Positions 33,144 through 43,833 of a stretch of 64,000 nucleotides of DNA are shown piece by piece. The notes below the pieces were generated by a model that worked only from the letters and a program-made list of their open reading frames with translations, did not search any database and was not told where the DNA came from. The first letter of the stretch is position 1. The number at the start of each line of letters is the position of its first letter. The stretch spans positions 32,478,347 through 32,542,346 of the forward strand of contig OZ024798.1 in NCBI GenBank assembly GCA_964017045.1. Direction: 5' to 3'. This DNA is from Omphiscola glabra. Lineage: Eukaryota; Mollusca; Gastropoda; Lymnaeidae. A program made the translations under genes and the position numbers.

Positions 33144-33994
33144 CCCTTCATTTCAGAGCCATCTAAAAACCCGCCTCTATTGGTCTCACTAACCTCACCA
33201 AAGTGACATCTCACTGTAATGAATGCATATAACTAACGTATCTGACCCACCCAACCATCCCCCCACTTTGTGCTACCATTACCCTGTAATCACGAGCAAC
33301 GTTTTTTCCCCTCGTGGCATCAGAGCTCTCCGATGAAAAGCCAGGGAAGTCTGAGTGGACCTGGCTGACCCAGAATTCTATCCCCATTATTAGGTCAGCG
33401 GTTTACCCGGTAGGTCAGTGGTTCACAGGCAGTGTGCCGCGGAGCATGCTGTAACCACGTGTTTGTGACTCGTGTGCCACTTGTTTTTGTTTGCTTTTGC
33501 TTTGCTAAGAAAATATTGCTCAATTAAAATTAAATGTTTGTATATTTCCTAGTCACAAACTTTTTGCAGCAAGACACTGGCGACTAGATGATAAGCTTCA
33601 TCTTGTTTTTTTTAAAAATTACATCAAGAAGTCTAATGAAATATTAACGTAAGAAAATGTGTGTTAAGAATACAAGAACGACATAATGTCATAAGTCACT
33701 TTGGGAGTATGTTAGCGTCATCTGGTTGCATGCTGTACAAATCGTATTCACATCCGGTGGGTATAGTCCTATTTATAGGCTAGAAGCCACCTTGAACCCG
33801 ATCTCCACAAACACTAGGTTCAAAATGAATTTTAAAAAAGAAGTCGACGTAAACAAGATGGCGGCGGTGTAAGGAAACGAAACAACAAAGAAAACAATAA
33901 ACGACTCAATGCCCACCACACCCCCTCAACCCCACAAACAAAAAAACCACTGGAATTTCGGGCAATGGAAGTCCCGTAGTCTCATCAAATATAG
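33141..33994. other. Unique sequence with hAT-like fragment
   Basis: 'cagtggttcacaggcagtgt' and 'gccgcggagcatgctg' at 33416 look like one end of a hAT-type element. The flanking 'taggtcag.ggtt' is duplicated just upstream (33391 and 33411). No convincing right end. No gene recognised. Confidence 0.4.
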
Positions 33995-34156
33995 TATAGG
34001 AACTGCTCACTCCTGCCAAAGACAATCAGGGACTGGAACAAGCTTTCAAAAGGAACAGTTGAGGCGACAACACTTGACTCATTTGCGTCTATTGCCTCAG
34101 GCCTTCAAAACCCCCACTGCATGATACCCTCACTAAGTAACTCTTGCAACCAGTGA
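33995..34156 (+). pseudogene. LINE ORF2 C-terminus remnant
   Basis: A 53-codon frame ending in a stop at 34154-34156. It reads 'YRNCSLLPKTIRDWNKLSKG', then 'TVEATTLDSFASIASGL', and ends 'SLSNSCNQ'. The 'RTIRDWN.L......A.S..SF' pattern is the usual C-terminal tail of jockey/CR1-type non-LTR retrotransposon polyproteins, downstream of the reverse transcriptase. A stop codon at 33992-33994 lies immediately upstream in the same frame, so the copy is broken or 5' truncated here. The last 29 or so codons also occur at 41148-41234. Confidence 0.8.
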
Positions 34157-34232
34157 AATATCCTCATCAACACCAGGCACAGAGACATTGCAAATCCCAT
34201 CTACATTCATAGGAGCCAGAATGATCAATAAA
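33995..34232 (+). mobile_element. 5'-truncated LINE 3' end, copy 1
   Basis: It comprises the C-terminal coding remnant plus a 3' UTR ('atcctcatcaacaccaggca', 'gcaaatccc', 'agccagaatgatcaataaa'). The copy at 41148-41345 matches it over about 180 bp. The final 'agccagaatgatcaataa' is also the tail of the SINE at 4757-4976. The tail here runs into the 51-bp minisatellite. Confidence 0.8.
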
Positions 34233-34237
34233 TTTTT

Positions 34238-34399
34238 CGTGAAACACTGTTGCCATCAACTAAAGGAACCGTAGCATAGAAACGTTTGGGAAACACTGTT
34301 GCCATCAACTGAATGAACCGTAGGCTACAAACGTTTGGGAAACACTGTTGATATCAACTAAAGGAACCGTAGCATACAAACATTTGGGAAACACTGTTT
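34238..34399. repeat. Three copies of a 51-52-bp unit
   Basis: The unit contains 'gaaacactgttgccatcaac' then 'taaaggaaccgtagcata' and 'aacgtttggg'. It starts directly at the end of the LINE tail. Confidence 0.88.
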
Positions 34400-34926
34400 A
34401 AAAATGTGTTGTGTGTATGGGAGGGGGTGGGGGCAATAATGATGGCTTCCATCGGGCAGCCGTAGAGAGTTTTTTCATTAGACGTCAACTGATTCTACGC
34501 CGTGTTATTTCACAATATATGTCTTTTGAACCCAGGTCATGTAACGATGCCAGACTTACTGTGTGTTCATTGGAAAGTTTTCGAATAAAATATAAGTCTT
34601 CAAAAGTTAAAACATAAAACAGCTACATAGACAGAATGCCTGCTTTACTGCTGGTCATTAAATGTTCGAATTTTTGGGATAAAAGGTCTAGTTTTATAAA
34701 GTTTTTCCAACACCACAAGCGTTGGTTTGAGAAGCCTTCAATCTCACTCGTTGTTGTTAATGTTTGAATACATCATCACTACAACAACTTGAATGTTGTA
34801 CATTTAAAGCAATTGCTCAAAATGTATGTAGCTCCGTGAGTATTTCAAGTTACTCTGAGTTTTTAATCAACTGTTTATTTTTAAATTACATTGTGGTATA
34901 TCTCCATGTAATAATTGCAAGAAAGT
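34400..34926. other. Unique spacer
   Basis: A short G-rich stretch near 34420. No gene recognised. The 68- and 88-codon frames lack domains. Confidence 0.4.
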
Positions 34927-35922
34927 CATTATTATTATTATTTTTAGTGGTGGTTTTATATAGCGCGGTACCCCAGCCTAGGGCTGGGCTCACCACTCTG
35001 TACATACAATTTAACAAACATAATCATTAACTTAAAAATTAACATACATTAATTAAATAAAACAAAACAAATTTGTATTTATTCCAAGCATTCAAGAACT
35101 GTTTACATGTGAAGCCATGGACGGCTACCCAGCAGCATCGTTTATCGATCAGAGGGGGTGAAGAGAATCAGTCAGGATAATAGAATTTAAAGAGTTGTGT
35201 TTTGAGTGCAGTTTTGAAGGATGTGATGGTCGGTATATTGCGAATGCGTTGTGGAAGAGAATTACATTGTTAGGGGGCACAGAAAGAGAAAGTTTTTGTG
35301 CGAGTCTTGTTGACAGAAAGGATACGCGCGTCTGCGGAGGAACGAAGTTGTCGAAGGGGTGAATAGACAGAGAGAAGTTCGGTTAGATATGAAGGGCAGG
35401 AATTCGAGAAAAAGTTGAGGCAGAAAACAGAGAGTTTGTAGTCAACCCGTGCTTGTACAGGGAGCCAATGAAGTGAATGAAGTAGTGGTGTGATTTGATC
35501 ACGTTTTTTAGACTTTAGAATTAGACTTTCACCTGAGTTTTGAACATGTTGTAGTTTTTCTAAGAAGTGTTTTGGTGAACCTGACAGAAGAGAGTTGCAA
35601 TAGTCAAGTCGAGAGAGAAAAAGAGCAATGACTAGTGTTTTTGTTGCACTAACTGTGAGGTAGTGGCGGATGGAGCTGATCTGGCGGACAGCGGTGTATG
35701 CAGAACGACAAATGTGAGGGACATGATTATCAAGAGACATGTTGTTATAAAGAATATAACTAAGATTCCTAGCGGAGAATGTAAACTGTATGTCGGAGTT
35801 ACGTACATGAAATGAGGTGGGGAGAGCTGAGTTAGAGGATGATTTATGATCATGAATAAGGAGTGCTTCATTTTTATCATCATTAAGCTTCTCCTTGCTG
35901 AGTGTCATCCATTTCTTGAACA
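34927..35922 (-). mobile_element. 5'-truncated L2/CR1-like LINE insertion
   Basis: On the minus strand the insertion runs from a reverse-transcriptase fragment at about 35922 through a 3' UTR to a terminal 'gcgctatataaaaccaccac' followed by an (AAT)n tail at about 34927-34945. The 'gcgctatataaa' plus trinucleotide tail is typical of L2-clade elements. The 5' truncation point lies at about 35922, next to sequence that resembles a hAT end ('gcgtttctcaaactttgg' on the minus strand). About 1 kb of an element that is normally several kb. Confidence 0.85.
35168..35922 (-). pseudogene. LINE reverse transcriptase C-terminal remnant (L2-like)
   Basis: Minus-strand frame beginning 'FKKWMTLSKEKLNDDKNEAL'. 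It contains 'SLDNHVPHICRSAYTAVRQI', 'FLSRLDYCNSLLSGSPKHFL' and 'LLHSLHWLPVQARVDYKLSV', the conserved post-catalytic blocks of L2/CR1-type non-LTR reverse transcriptases. The catalytic FADD box lies upstream of the truncation and is missing, as are the endonuclease and the rest of the palm. The frame has an internal TAA at about 35270, after 'FSFCAP'. Reading on in the same frame gives 'NSLPQRIRNIPTITSFKTAL' up to the natural stop at 35168-35170, so this is a pseudogene. Few other lesions are visible, so it is fairly young compared with the relic at 9640-10265. Confidence 0.9.
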
Positions 35923-36220
35923 GTAGCGCACCAAAGTTTGAGAAACGCTTTTATCGTAGCATTTAAAAGAGATTACAATTTTTTTTAAATATATATACTA
36001 AGGTCAAAGTCAAACAAGACTTTTTCAGTTAAGAATTTTTTTTGTTTCTAATAAATTTTGTTTCCCTGAAACGCCCCTGACAATTATTTGTTGTATTCAT
36101 TTATGAAACCAGGCCTGGATCCCAAATAGTTTTAACATTTTTCTTAAGTGAATAATTGGCTGGTAACAATTTGAATCAAAGCCATACCATGTAATTTTAG
36201 ACAACACGAATGTGTAGCAC
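35923..36220. other. Spacer with hAT-like fragment
   Basis: 'accaaagtttgagaaacgct' at 35930-35949 is the reverse complement of a typical hAT end, directly abutting the LINE truncation. The rest is AT-rich. Confidence 0.4.
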
Positions 36221-36340
36221 CAGCATATTAGGACCAGCATATAAGGACCAGCAAATTAGGACCAGCATATTAGGACCAGCATATTAGGACCATCATATTA
36301 GGACCAGCATATTAGGACAGCATATAAGGACCAGAATATT
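36221..36340. repeat. Minisatellite, 14-bp unit, about 9 copies
   Basis: The unit is 'accagcatattagg', with variants (ataagg, catcat). It decays into 'aaacatatattatg' towards 36365. Confidence 0.9.
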
Positions 36341-36372
36341 AGGAAACATATATTATGAAACATATAGGCCTA

Positions 36373-36983
36373 CAGTGGTACCCGACATACGAGTGCCCTG
36401 ACATACGAGATTTTTGAGATACGAGCCGTCGAGCGAGTGATGTTTTGCTTTGAGATACGAGAAATATTTGAGATACAAGGAACCAGATCAGCAGGTCGGC
36501 CGGCTGCCGTGACGAAAATTAAGCGAAAGTCAAACAAAATTGCACAGTAGCTTTTAAGTTCAGTTGCGTTCAGTGAAGTTTGGTTATGTTCCATTAAGTT
36601 TAGGGATAAAGTGTAGCATTAACTTTGTAACGAGTAAGTGAACGAAATGAAGCTCCTCCGCCTATCTCCTCCACCCTACACCTCGGCCAGCATCTTCCGA
36701 AAGTTCAAGCCGGCTGATTTCCAACTTAAATACACTTTATAATACCAGATGATTTCTTTACATTCTCTTTTATTATGTTTTTATACAATATTTGTCATCT
36801 ATAAATACAGTTTTCTTATTAAAAAACACGTAACAAAAAAAACTGGGGTGGCATTTTGGGGGCTGGTACGGATTAATGGCATTTCTATTAATTTCAATGG
36901 GGAAAATTGCTTTGAGATAGGAGCTAATTGACGTACGAGCAAGGTTACGGAACGAATCAAATTCGTATCTCGAGGTACCACTG
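36373..36983. mobile_element. pogo/Tigger-like Tc1-mariner MITE, TA TSD
   Basis: The terminal inverted repeats are 'cagtggtacccgacatacga' and, reverse complemented from the right, 'cagtggtacctcgagatacg'. They are flanked by TA dinucleotides (36371-36372 and 36984-36985). Sub-terminal 'tttgagatacgag' repeats and 'ttaatttcaatggggaaaat' are typical of this widespread animal group. The 611-bp interior has no recognisable transposase, so it is non-autonomous. Confidence 0.88.
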
Positions 36984-37064
36984 TATTAGGAAACTTGAAT
37001 AACAAGACAATAACAAGGAAGCTTCGGTTGAAAACCTTCTTCAGAAAGAAAAGAATAAAACATC

Positions 37065-39166
37065 AAAAACACCAACAACAACACCAACAACAACACCAAC
37101 AATAACACCAACAATAACACCAACAATAACACCAACAATAACACCAACAATAACACCAACAATAACACCAACAATAACACCAACAATAACACCAACAATA
37201 ACACCAACAATAACACCAACAATAACACCAACAATAACACAAACAACAACACCAACAATAACACCAACAATAACACCAACAATAACACCAACAATAACAC
37301 CAACAATAACACCAACAATAACACCAACAATAACACCAACAATAACACCAACAATAACACCAACAACAACACCAACAATAACACCAACAATAACACCAAC
37401 AAAAACACAAACAACAACACCAACAATAACACCAACAATAACACCAACAATAACACCAACAATAACTCCAACAATAACACCAACAATAACACCAACAATA
37501 ACACCAACAATAACACCAACAATAACACCAACAACAACACCAACAACAGCACCAACAATAACACCAACAATAACACCAACAATAACACCAACAATAACAC
37601 CAACAATAACACCAACAATAACACCAACAATAACACCAACAATAACACCAACAACAACACCAACAATAACACCAACAATAACACCAACAATAACACCAAC
37701 AATAACACCAACAATAACACCAACAATAACACCAATAATAACACCAACAATAACACCAACAATAACACCAACAACAACACCAACAATAACACCAACAATA
37801 ACACCAACAATAACACCAACAATAACACCAACAACAACACCAACAACAACACCAACAATAACACCAACAACAACACCAACAACAACACCAACAATAACAC
37901 CAACAATAACACCAACAATAACACCAACAATAACACCAACAATAACACCAACAATAACACCAACAATAACACCAACAATAACACCAACAATAACACCAAC
38001 AATAACACCAACAATAACACCAACAATAACACAAACAACAACACCAACAATAACACCAACAATAACACCAACAATAACACCAACAATAACACCAACAATA
38101 ACACCAACAATAACACCAACAATAACCCCAACAATAACACCAACAATAACACCAACAACAACACCAACAATAACACCAACAATAACACCAACAAAAACAC
38201 AAACAACAACACCAACAATAACACCAACAATAACACCAACAATAACACCAACAATAACTCCAACAATAACACCAACAATAACACCAACAATAACACCAAC
38301 AATAACACCAACAATAACACCAACAACAACACCAACAACAGCACCAACAATAACAACAACAATAACACCAACAATAACACCAACAATAACACCAACAATA
38401 ACACCAACAATAACACCAACAATAACACCAACAATAACACCAACAACAACACCAACAATAACACCAACAATAACACCAACAATAACACCAACAAAAACAC
38501 CAACAATAACACCAACAATAACACCAATAATAACACCAACAATAACACCAACAATAACTCCAACAATAACACCAACAATAACACCAACAATAACACCAAC
38601 AATAACACCAACAATAACACCAACAACAACACCAACAACAGCACCAACAATAACACCAACAATAACACCAACAATAACACCAACAATAACACCAACAATA
38701 ACACCAACAATAACACCAACAATAACACCAACAATAACACCAACAACAACACCAACAATAACACCAACAATAACACCAACAATAACACCAACAATAACAC
38801 CAACAATAACACCAACAATAACACCAATAATAACACCAACAATAACACCAACAATAACACCAACAACAACACCAACAATAACACCAACAATAACACCAAC
38901 AATAACACCAACAATAACACCAACAACAACACCAACAACAACACCAACAATAACACCAACAATAACACCAACAATAACACCAACAATAACACCAACAATA
39001 ACACCAACAATAACACCAACAATAACACCAACAATAACACCAACAATAACACCAACAACAACACCAACAATAACACCAACAATAACACCAACAATAACAC
39101 CAACAATAACACCAACAATAACACCAACAATAACACCAACAATAACACCAACAATAACACCAACAA
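37065..39166. repeat. 12-bp satellite, about 175 copies, with nested HORs
   Basis: The unit is 'accaacaataac'. Rare variants show nested higher-order repeats. 'aaaaacacaaac' is at 37401 and 38193. 'aataactcc' is at 37461, 38253 and 38553. 'acagcacc' is at 37548, 38340 and 38640. 'ccaataataac' lies near 37732, 38524 and 38824. The spacings are exactly 792 bp (66 units) and 300 bp (25 units). Because 12 is divisible by three, all frames stay open on the minus strand for up to 726 codons (Leu/Val, Gly/Val/Ile or Cys/Trp/Tyr repeats). These are translation artefacts with no unique core and are not called as genes. Confidence 0.98.
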
Positions 39167-41147
39167 GGTAAAACAAAAGATTACGTAAGCAATAATTGGT
39201 TCACAGAATCTATATTCCGATTACGTATTAATTTTAGACCAATTTGTCCTGCACCATTTCCCGGTCTTCAATCCGATATTAAATCAGAATTATTGATCGA
39301 GTCATTGTTCGGCTTACAACAATGTAAGCATGTAATAACCACATTTCTCAAGGAATCTACTTCCTGGTACATTCATATTTTATCAAACATAAATACTTTT
39401 TTCCTCATTTATTTCTTTCATTAATAATTTTACTTTTTTTAAATAATATATTTTTAAAGCAAAAGTTATTTTTAAAAATTAAAATTGTTGAGAGAACAAC
39501 TGCACGGATTTTTATAGTTAGTACAAGGACATAGTTCAGTCTTCTCCGGTCACAAGGATATTGGCTTTCAAAGCAGTATTGCTCAAAATTGGCCTTATGT
39601 CCCCAGGGGAACCACGAAAAACAATGGTGGAAAAAAAGGATTTTTCTACGTAACGAGAAGTTTAAAAAAATATATTATAAACAGGGAGGAGTGCCATAGA
39701 TGTTTAAACAAGATATGATCTGAGAAAGATTAGGAAGCGCTGATCTATAGTACATGTTTTATCTCTTAAAGCCACGGTTGCATAGTTCTGAGCCAGAAGC
39801 ACTGATCTATAGTACATGTTGACCTCTTAAAGCCACGGTTGCATAGTTCTGTAAAGTACTTCCACCTCACCAGCCCCCGACCCCGCCTTAATATCATGTT
39901 GTATCGCACACTTGAGTCCCAGACATCGTGTAGGAAAATGAGATGTCTCTTGTCTGTCACGACTGACGCGAGGCCCTAGTATAGCTCTCGTTATCGACAC
40001 TCGCCTAACGAGATGCGAGATGGGCTGTTGGTGACAACACGAGTCGTGTGAATATCAGACAGATATGAACACGGCCGGTTGACCAAACGTTCACCATTTT
40101 AAAAGTACATTCAACGCGCTTTGGTGAGATGGTTTTCTATATTAACAAACAAGTAGAATGTTACGGTCTGCATTTAAACAATCAATTGACCGAGCTAAAA
40201 AACAAAAGGCCTGGTTAGAATGCCAGTGGCTAATGAAGATGTCATTGTTTAAGAATCCACCTAGTTGGAATGCCAGTGGCTTATGAAGATGTCAGTGTTA
40301 TACGTCTCACCGTGGATTATGAGTATGTGAGTCTTATAAGAATCCACGTTTAAGCCCACAGTTACAGTCGGTTTTGAACATTCAAGACATCCGAGGAAAC
40401 AACGTAACATTTTGGTGAAATTGTGGGCGATGAACGTGGATCCGGCTTCTGATAAAACTTTAAGTTCCACAAGTTTAACATCCGGGCACATAGCTCACGT
40501 TTCCCTCCTCGCGTCATGTGACCTATACACACGACGACTTTCAGTTGAGTGACGGGGCCCGAAGTAAGGCTATTTTTGGAACGGCTTGCTGTCACATGCG
40601 ACGTACATTTTATCTCGTTCGAGACTTTTATTGGCTCCTTTATAAAGGGTACCGTAAATGAAAAGTACATAGCTTGACTAGGGCAATATTGAAAAAAAAA
40701 AAATATCATCCTTATGATCAAACAGTTGATTCATCTTGTGGTATTAATGACTAGGCAAAGAAAGAATTCCTTAATTCAGTTGTGTGGCTAGAGTTTAGTG
40801 ATCGTTTCCACCCTCTTCCACGAACAAAAACAAATCATGCTGTTGGCGGAAAATGCCACCCTTCATATGAAGAGATAAAGTGCCGCCCCTTCCCCCCTCT
40901 TCCTTCGCCACTGAGTTAATGGTATAATGCGGGTCTATTGAGAAAATGACAAGCTGAAGTGTCCAGCAAGTCTCGTTATATAATATAGAATATTTTGAAT
41001 AAACTGATAAAAATAAAGTAAGTATATTTAGTTGACCGTCTTATAGCTTATCAAGACTGGGGTAAGTCATCCCAATCATGTCCGATTGAAAAGCTACGGT
41101 TTAAGATTTGTTCACTTTGAATGAAGACGTTCTGGCATGTGCGATGA
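39167..41147. other. Unique non-coding sequence
   Basis: No gene recognised on either strand. It holds the short duplication at 39738-39851, two copies of 'gaatgccagtggct.atgaagatgtca' near 40219 and 40269, and at 40870-40915 'gccgccccttccccc' next to 'ccttcgccactg', which resembles one end of a DNA transposon. I looked here for downstream exons of the arrestin-domain gene and found none convincing. Confidence 0.45.
39738..39851. repeat. Tandem duplication, about 61 bp, two copies
   Basis: 'ctgatctatagtacatgtt' ... 'ctcttaaagccacggttgca' ... 'tagttctg' occurs twice with small indels. Confidence 0.88.
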
Positions 41148-41234
41148 ACACTTGACTCCTTTGCGTCTATTGCGTCAGGCCTTCCAACCCCCCAGTGCAT
41201 GATACCCTCACTAAGTAACTCTTGCAACCAGTGA
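41148..41234 (+). pseudogene. LINE ORF2 C-terminus remnant, copy 2
   Basis: The frame 'TLDSFASIASGLPTPQCMIP' followed by 'SLSNSCNQ' and a stop is nearly identical to the end of the remnant at 33995-34156. It is truncated further: the RDWN motif is absent and unrelated sequence lies upstream. Confidence 0.8.
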
Positions 41235-41345
41235 AATATCCTCATCAACACCAGGCACAGAAATATTGCAAATCCCCTTTAGATGCATAAAAGCCAGAAT
41301 GATCAATAAATTGCTCGCGGGCCTTTAATATATATAGAAGAAGAA
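41148..41345 (+). mobile_element. 5'-truncated LINE 3' end, copy 2
   Basis: This includes the coding remnant and a 3' UTR matching copy 1. It ends in 'agccagaatgatcaataaat', 'cgcgggcctttaat' and a short (AAG)n tail at 41337-41351. The tail is shared with the SINE at 4757-4976. Confidence 0.82.
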
Positions 41346-42038
41346 GAAGAAACACATGGGAGATTAACTCCTCAGCTTTAACTACTAATGTGCAAACAAA
41401 GGGAGAATATGCTGGTTATAAATAACAGACAACTCGTTATGACAGTCATTTGTATGCTGGGGGAGGAGAGGGGGGGGGAGAAACAGCTTTTTAATTTTAG
41501 CAAAATGCCAAAGTCTTAGCTCAAAACAAAGTTTGATATGAAAGTAAATCAATTTTTGGGCGGCATCATGGTGAGTGAACTATTCTTTAAAAGTTTTTTG
41601 TCTGAGTTGCTTACCCAGAGATACAGAATTCCTATTCATAGAGAGATGATGACCCTAGTTGCTAAAAATGTCTGCCAACATCTACAGCAGCATTAAATGA
41701 AATAAACACATTTTTTTGTCCATTCCGAAAGATAAAGTCGACAGAAGAAACTATAGCGTTAGATTTTCTTTTCTATGATTAAAATTTCGTATTTCATCTA
41801 ATTGTCTCTTTTATTCAAATTTACTACGATCCAAATATTATCAATATCGTTAGAAGATTTCTCATCACATCATAATAAAATCGATTACTTTTACATTTAA
41901 GTAAACAAAACCCAATTATGACAGAGACGCGACAAGATGTCAGAAGACAACAAGGATACGCCTACTAGAAAGCGACAAGGCTTGGGAAAGGATTCTTTAA
42001 ATGGCCCGATGAGGGTTAATTTAGAAGTGAGTACTTAC
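41346..42038. other. Unique sequence, probably intron of the arrestin-domain gene
   Basis: It lies immediately 3' (minus strand) of the exon at 42039-42172 and starts with that exon's donor site. AT-rich, with a G-rich tract near 41460-41480. No further exon recognised. Confidence 0.5.
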
Positions 42039-42156
42039 TGGACACGTAGACGGGTTCCTTGACCACCAGCCAGCCATAGCCGTAGACCGTCTCCCCGGCA
42101 AAGTAGGTGGCCGTCGGATTGTTAAGCACGATCTGGAACTTCTCGATCTGCTCCAT
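42039..42156 (-). CDS. Arrestin domain-containing protein, first coding exon
   Basis: This is the coding part of a 134-bp exon (42039-42172, minus strand). The acceptor is a pyrimidine-rich 'cttctcatactgttccag'; the donor is 'ca|gtaagtac', a near-perfect consensus. The peptide from the ATG at 42154-42156 is 39 codons plus one base (phase 1). It begins 'MEQIEKFQIVLNNPTATYFA', then 'GETVYGYGWLVVKEPVYVS'. It matches the first two beta strands of the arrestin N-domain in ARRDC/alpha-arrestins: start at 'kF.I.l.np...y..Ge.V.G', then a hydrophobic strand. In that family these proteins act as adaptors recruiting ubiquitin ligases to membrane proteins; this is family knowledge, not shown here. The exon is much more GC-rich than its surroundings. 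The frame is also open upstream to the acceptor ('NKCAS'), so translation might begin in an earlier exon. The rest of the gene should lie at lower coordinates or outside the window; I could not find it. Confidence 0.75.
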
Positions 42157-42172
42157 AGAGGCGCATTTGTTC

Positions 42173-42404
42173 CTGGAACAGTATGAGAAGAAAAGGTCAA
42201 AATGAGGGTCAAGCACGGATACGAAACTTAAGACACAAAGAGAATACCCTCCATTACAGGGACATTAAATTTTACATAAGCTGCAATGTTCATTTTTCCT
42301 GTTGTTTTTTTTTTAAATTTTACGACCACCCCCTTCCTTTCCGTTCTCGTGAACTTTTTGTCAGGGACTTGTGCCCATTCGTATTCTTTACTTTCCAGTT
42401 TAGG
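42173..42404. other. Intron or upstream sequence of the arrestin-domain exon
   Basis: It holds the acceptor of the exon on the minus strand. No further exon or promoter recognised. Confidence 0.4.
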
Positions 42405-42490
42405 TAGGATACAAATATATATAAATATATATTCGTTAATATATATATTTACACACATATATATATATATATACATATTTATACTTATAT
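42405..42490. repeat. (TA)-rich microsatellite
   Basis: 'atatatataaatatatattc' and 'acacacatatatatatatat' stretches, imperfect. Confidence 0.9.
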
Positions 42491-42910
42491 GATTGGGTTT
42501 TTTGGTTGCACGTTAGGAATGTGCCGAAAAGATTGCATTTATTATCTGTGTGATCATGATTAAAACTTAACCTATATTGTTTCATTTACACAAATGGTCC
42601 GTGTCCCATTAATCGGGACTCTAAAGCGTGCTAAACATTATTATTGTTTGAGATATCAAGCTTACAATAAGTTCTAGGTGTTAAGAAAACCTTTGTTATG
42701 TATTTAAGATCGGTAAGCGGTATTAAAAGTTCTTTGCTAGGTAAAGTATGTATAATTATTGGTAGACTGAAAAAACAAATTAACAATAATCCAATCTATT
42801 TACGAATGTGAAATAAAACCAAACTGAAAATATGACTGAATTTCTTTCACTCACTTGAGGCACACAAAGGATATTGTCCGTTATTTGGATTTACGTGTCT
42901 GTACAAACTG
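42491..42910. other. Unique AT-rich spacer
   Basis: Nothing recognised. Confidence 0.4.
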
Positions 42911-42917
42911 TATAGAG

Positions 42918-43285
42918 CAGGGGTGGGAAACATTTTTTGTGCAGAGGATCGATTGGACGTAAAGGGTTTTTTATCGGGCCGCATGGTGATGTTCTATGGA
43001 TCTATAGTTCTAGAATAAAAGTTCTACTTTAACTATGCGTCACAGACAACGGCCTTCATAAATTCACTCCGAATTAAGTTCCGAAATAAGCGGTGGAATA
43101 CTTTTTAAATCTACTGTGATTATTATAGTTTGCCAATATTAGTAGTAATTTTAATTTGTTTTAATCTTTTAAAGAAATTTTAATTTTGTGAAAACAGTAT
43201 TTCAAATCCAGGAAGATCTTGGGGGTCGGATTAAATATATCATCTCGCAACCTGTGGCACGAGGGATATAGCGTGCCCACCCTTC
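42918..43285. mobile_element. hAT-type MITE
   Basis: The left end 'caggggtgggaaacattttt' is the familiar hAT terminus. The right end, reverse complemented, is 'gaagggtgggcac'. The flanks are 'gtatagag' on the left and 'tatagaac' on the right, a likely but offset or eroded duplication. The interior has 'gggccgcatgg', as in other hAT elements. 368 bp with no transposase frame. Confidence 0.7.
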
Positions 43286-43723
43286 TATAGAACCACTCAT
43301 TACTTTATGATGGAAGGTGATAAAAGTACGCACGGGATGATATACTTTTCTAGTGTTTTCCAAGCTATATTTTTTTTTACTATATTTTATACTTTGATAT
43401 TCTCTTTTGTTGCTGGAAAAAAAATATTCATCTTCCTCTATAATAACGCTTGAAGCGCACATATTTGTGATTGAATTTTGTTATGCTCACACAAAACACA
43501 TCAATACTTTTTTGTTTTGATTCAATATTGAGCACAAGTACTGTCTTTATGAGGACACTATCAGAAACAATCATCATTCGATGAAACGAAGTCTTCAAAG
43601 AAGTCATTACATTTCGCCTATCCCCAGTGGGCTGAATATTATTTGCAAATTGATGCTTTCCTATCACACAAAAGTAAGATAGTGAATGTTTGAATTGTGT
43701 GGACAACCCAGCGGGTCAAACTG
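43286..43723. other. Unique spacer
   Basis: No gene recognised. The two minus-strand frames (43202-43706) show no domain. Confidence 0.4.
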
Positions 43724-43833
43724 AACATATCAAACTGAACATATCAAACTGAACATATCAAACTGAACATATCAAACTGAACATAGCAAACTGAACATAT
43801 CAAAATGAACATATCCAGATGAACATATTATTA
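43724..43833. repeat. Minisatellite, 14-bp unit, about 8 copies (A)
   Basis: The unit is 'aacatatcaaactg'. It is the same motif family as the array at 44620-44860. Confidence 0.92.

Noticed and set aside
32609..33206. 185-187-codon Ser/Leu-rich frames
   Set aside because: Translation of a (TC)n microsatellite.
33416..33577. Full hAT element between 'cagtggttcac' and 'gacactg'
   Set aside because: The putative right end is a weak match and the flanks do not form an 8-bp duplication, so only a left-end fragment is reported.
36986..39176. Overlapping open frames of 726, 711 and 379 codons across the 12-bp array
   Set aside because: They are direct translations of a 12-bp repeat (Leu/Val, Gly/Val/Ile or Cys/Trp/Tyr). 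The period is a multiple of three, so stops are excluded mechanically. There is no unique domain and all three frames on one strand are open.
40362..40721. 119-codon minus-strand frame as a second arrestin-domain exon
   Set aside because: No arrestin-like motifs, no clear splice borders, and a composition typical of chance frames.
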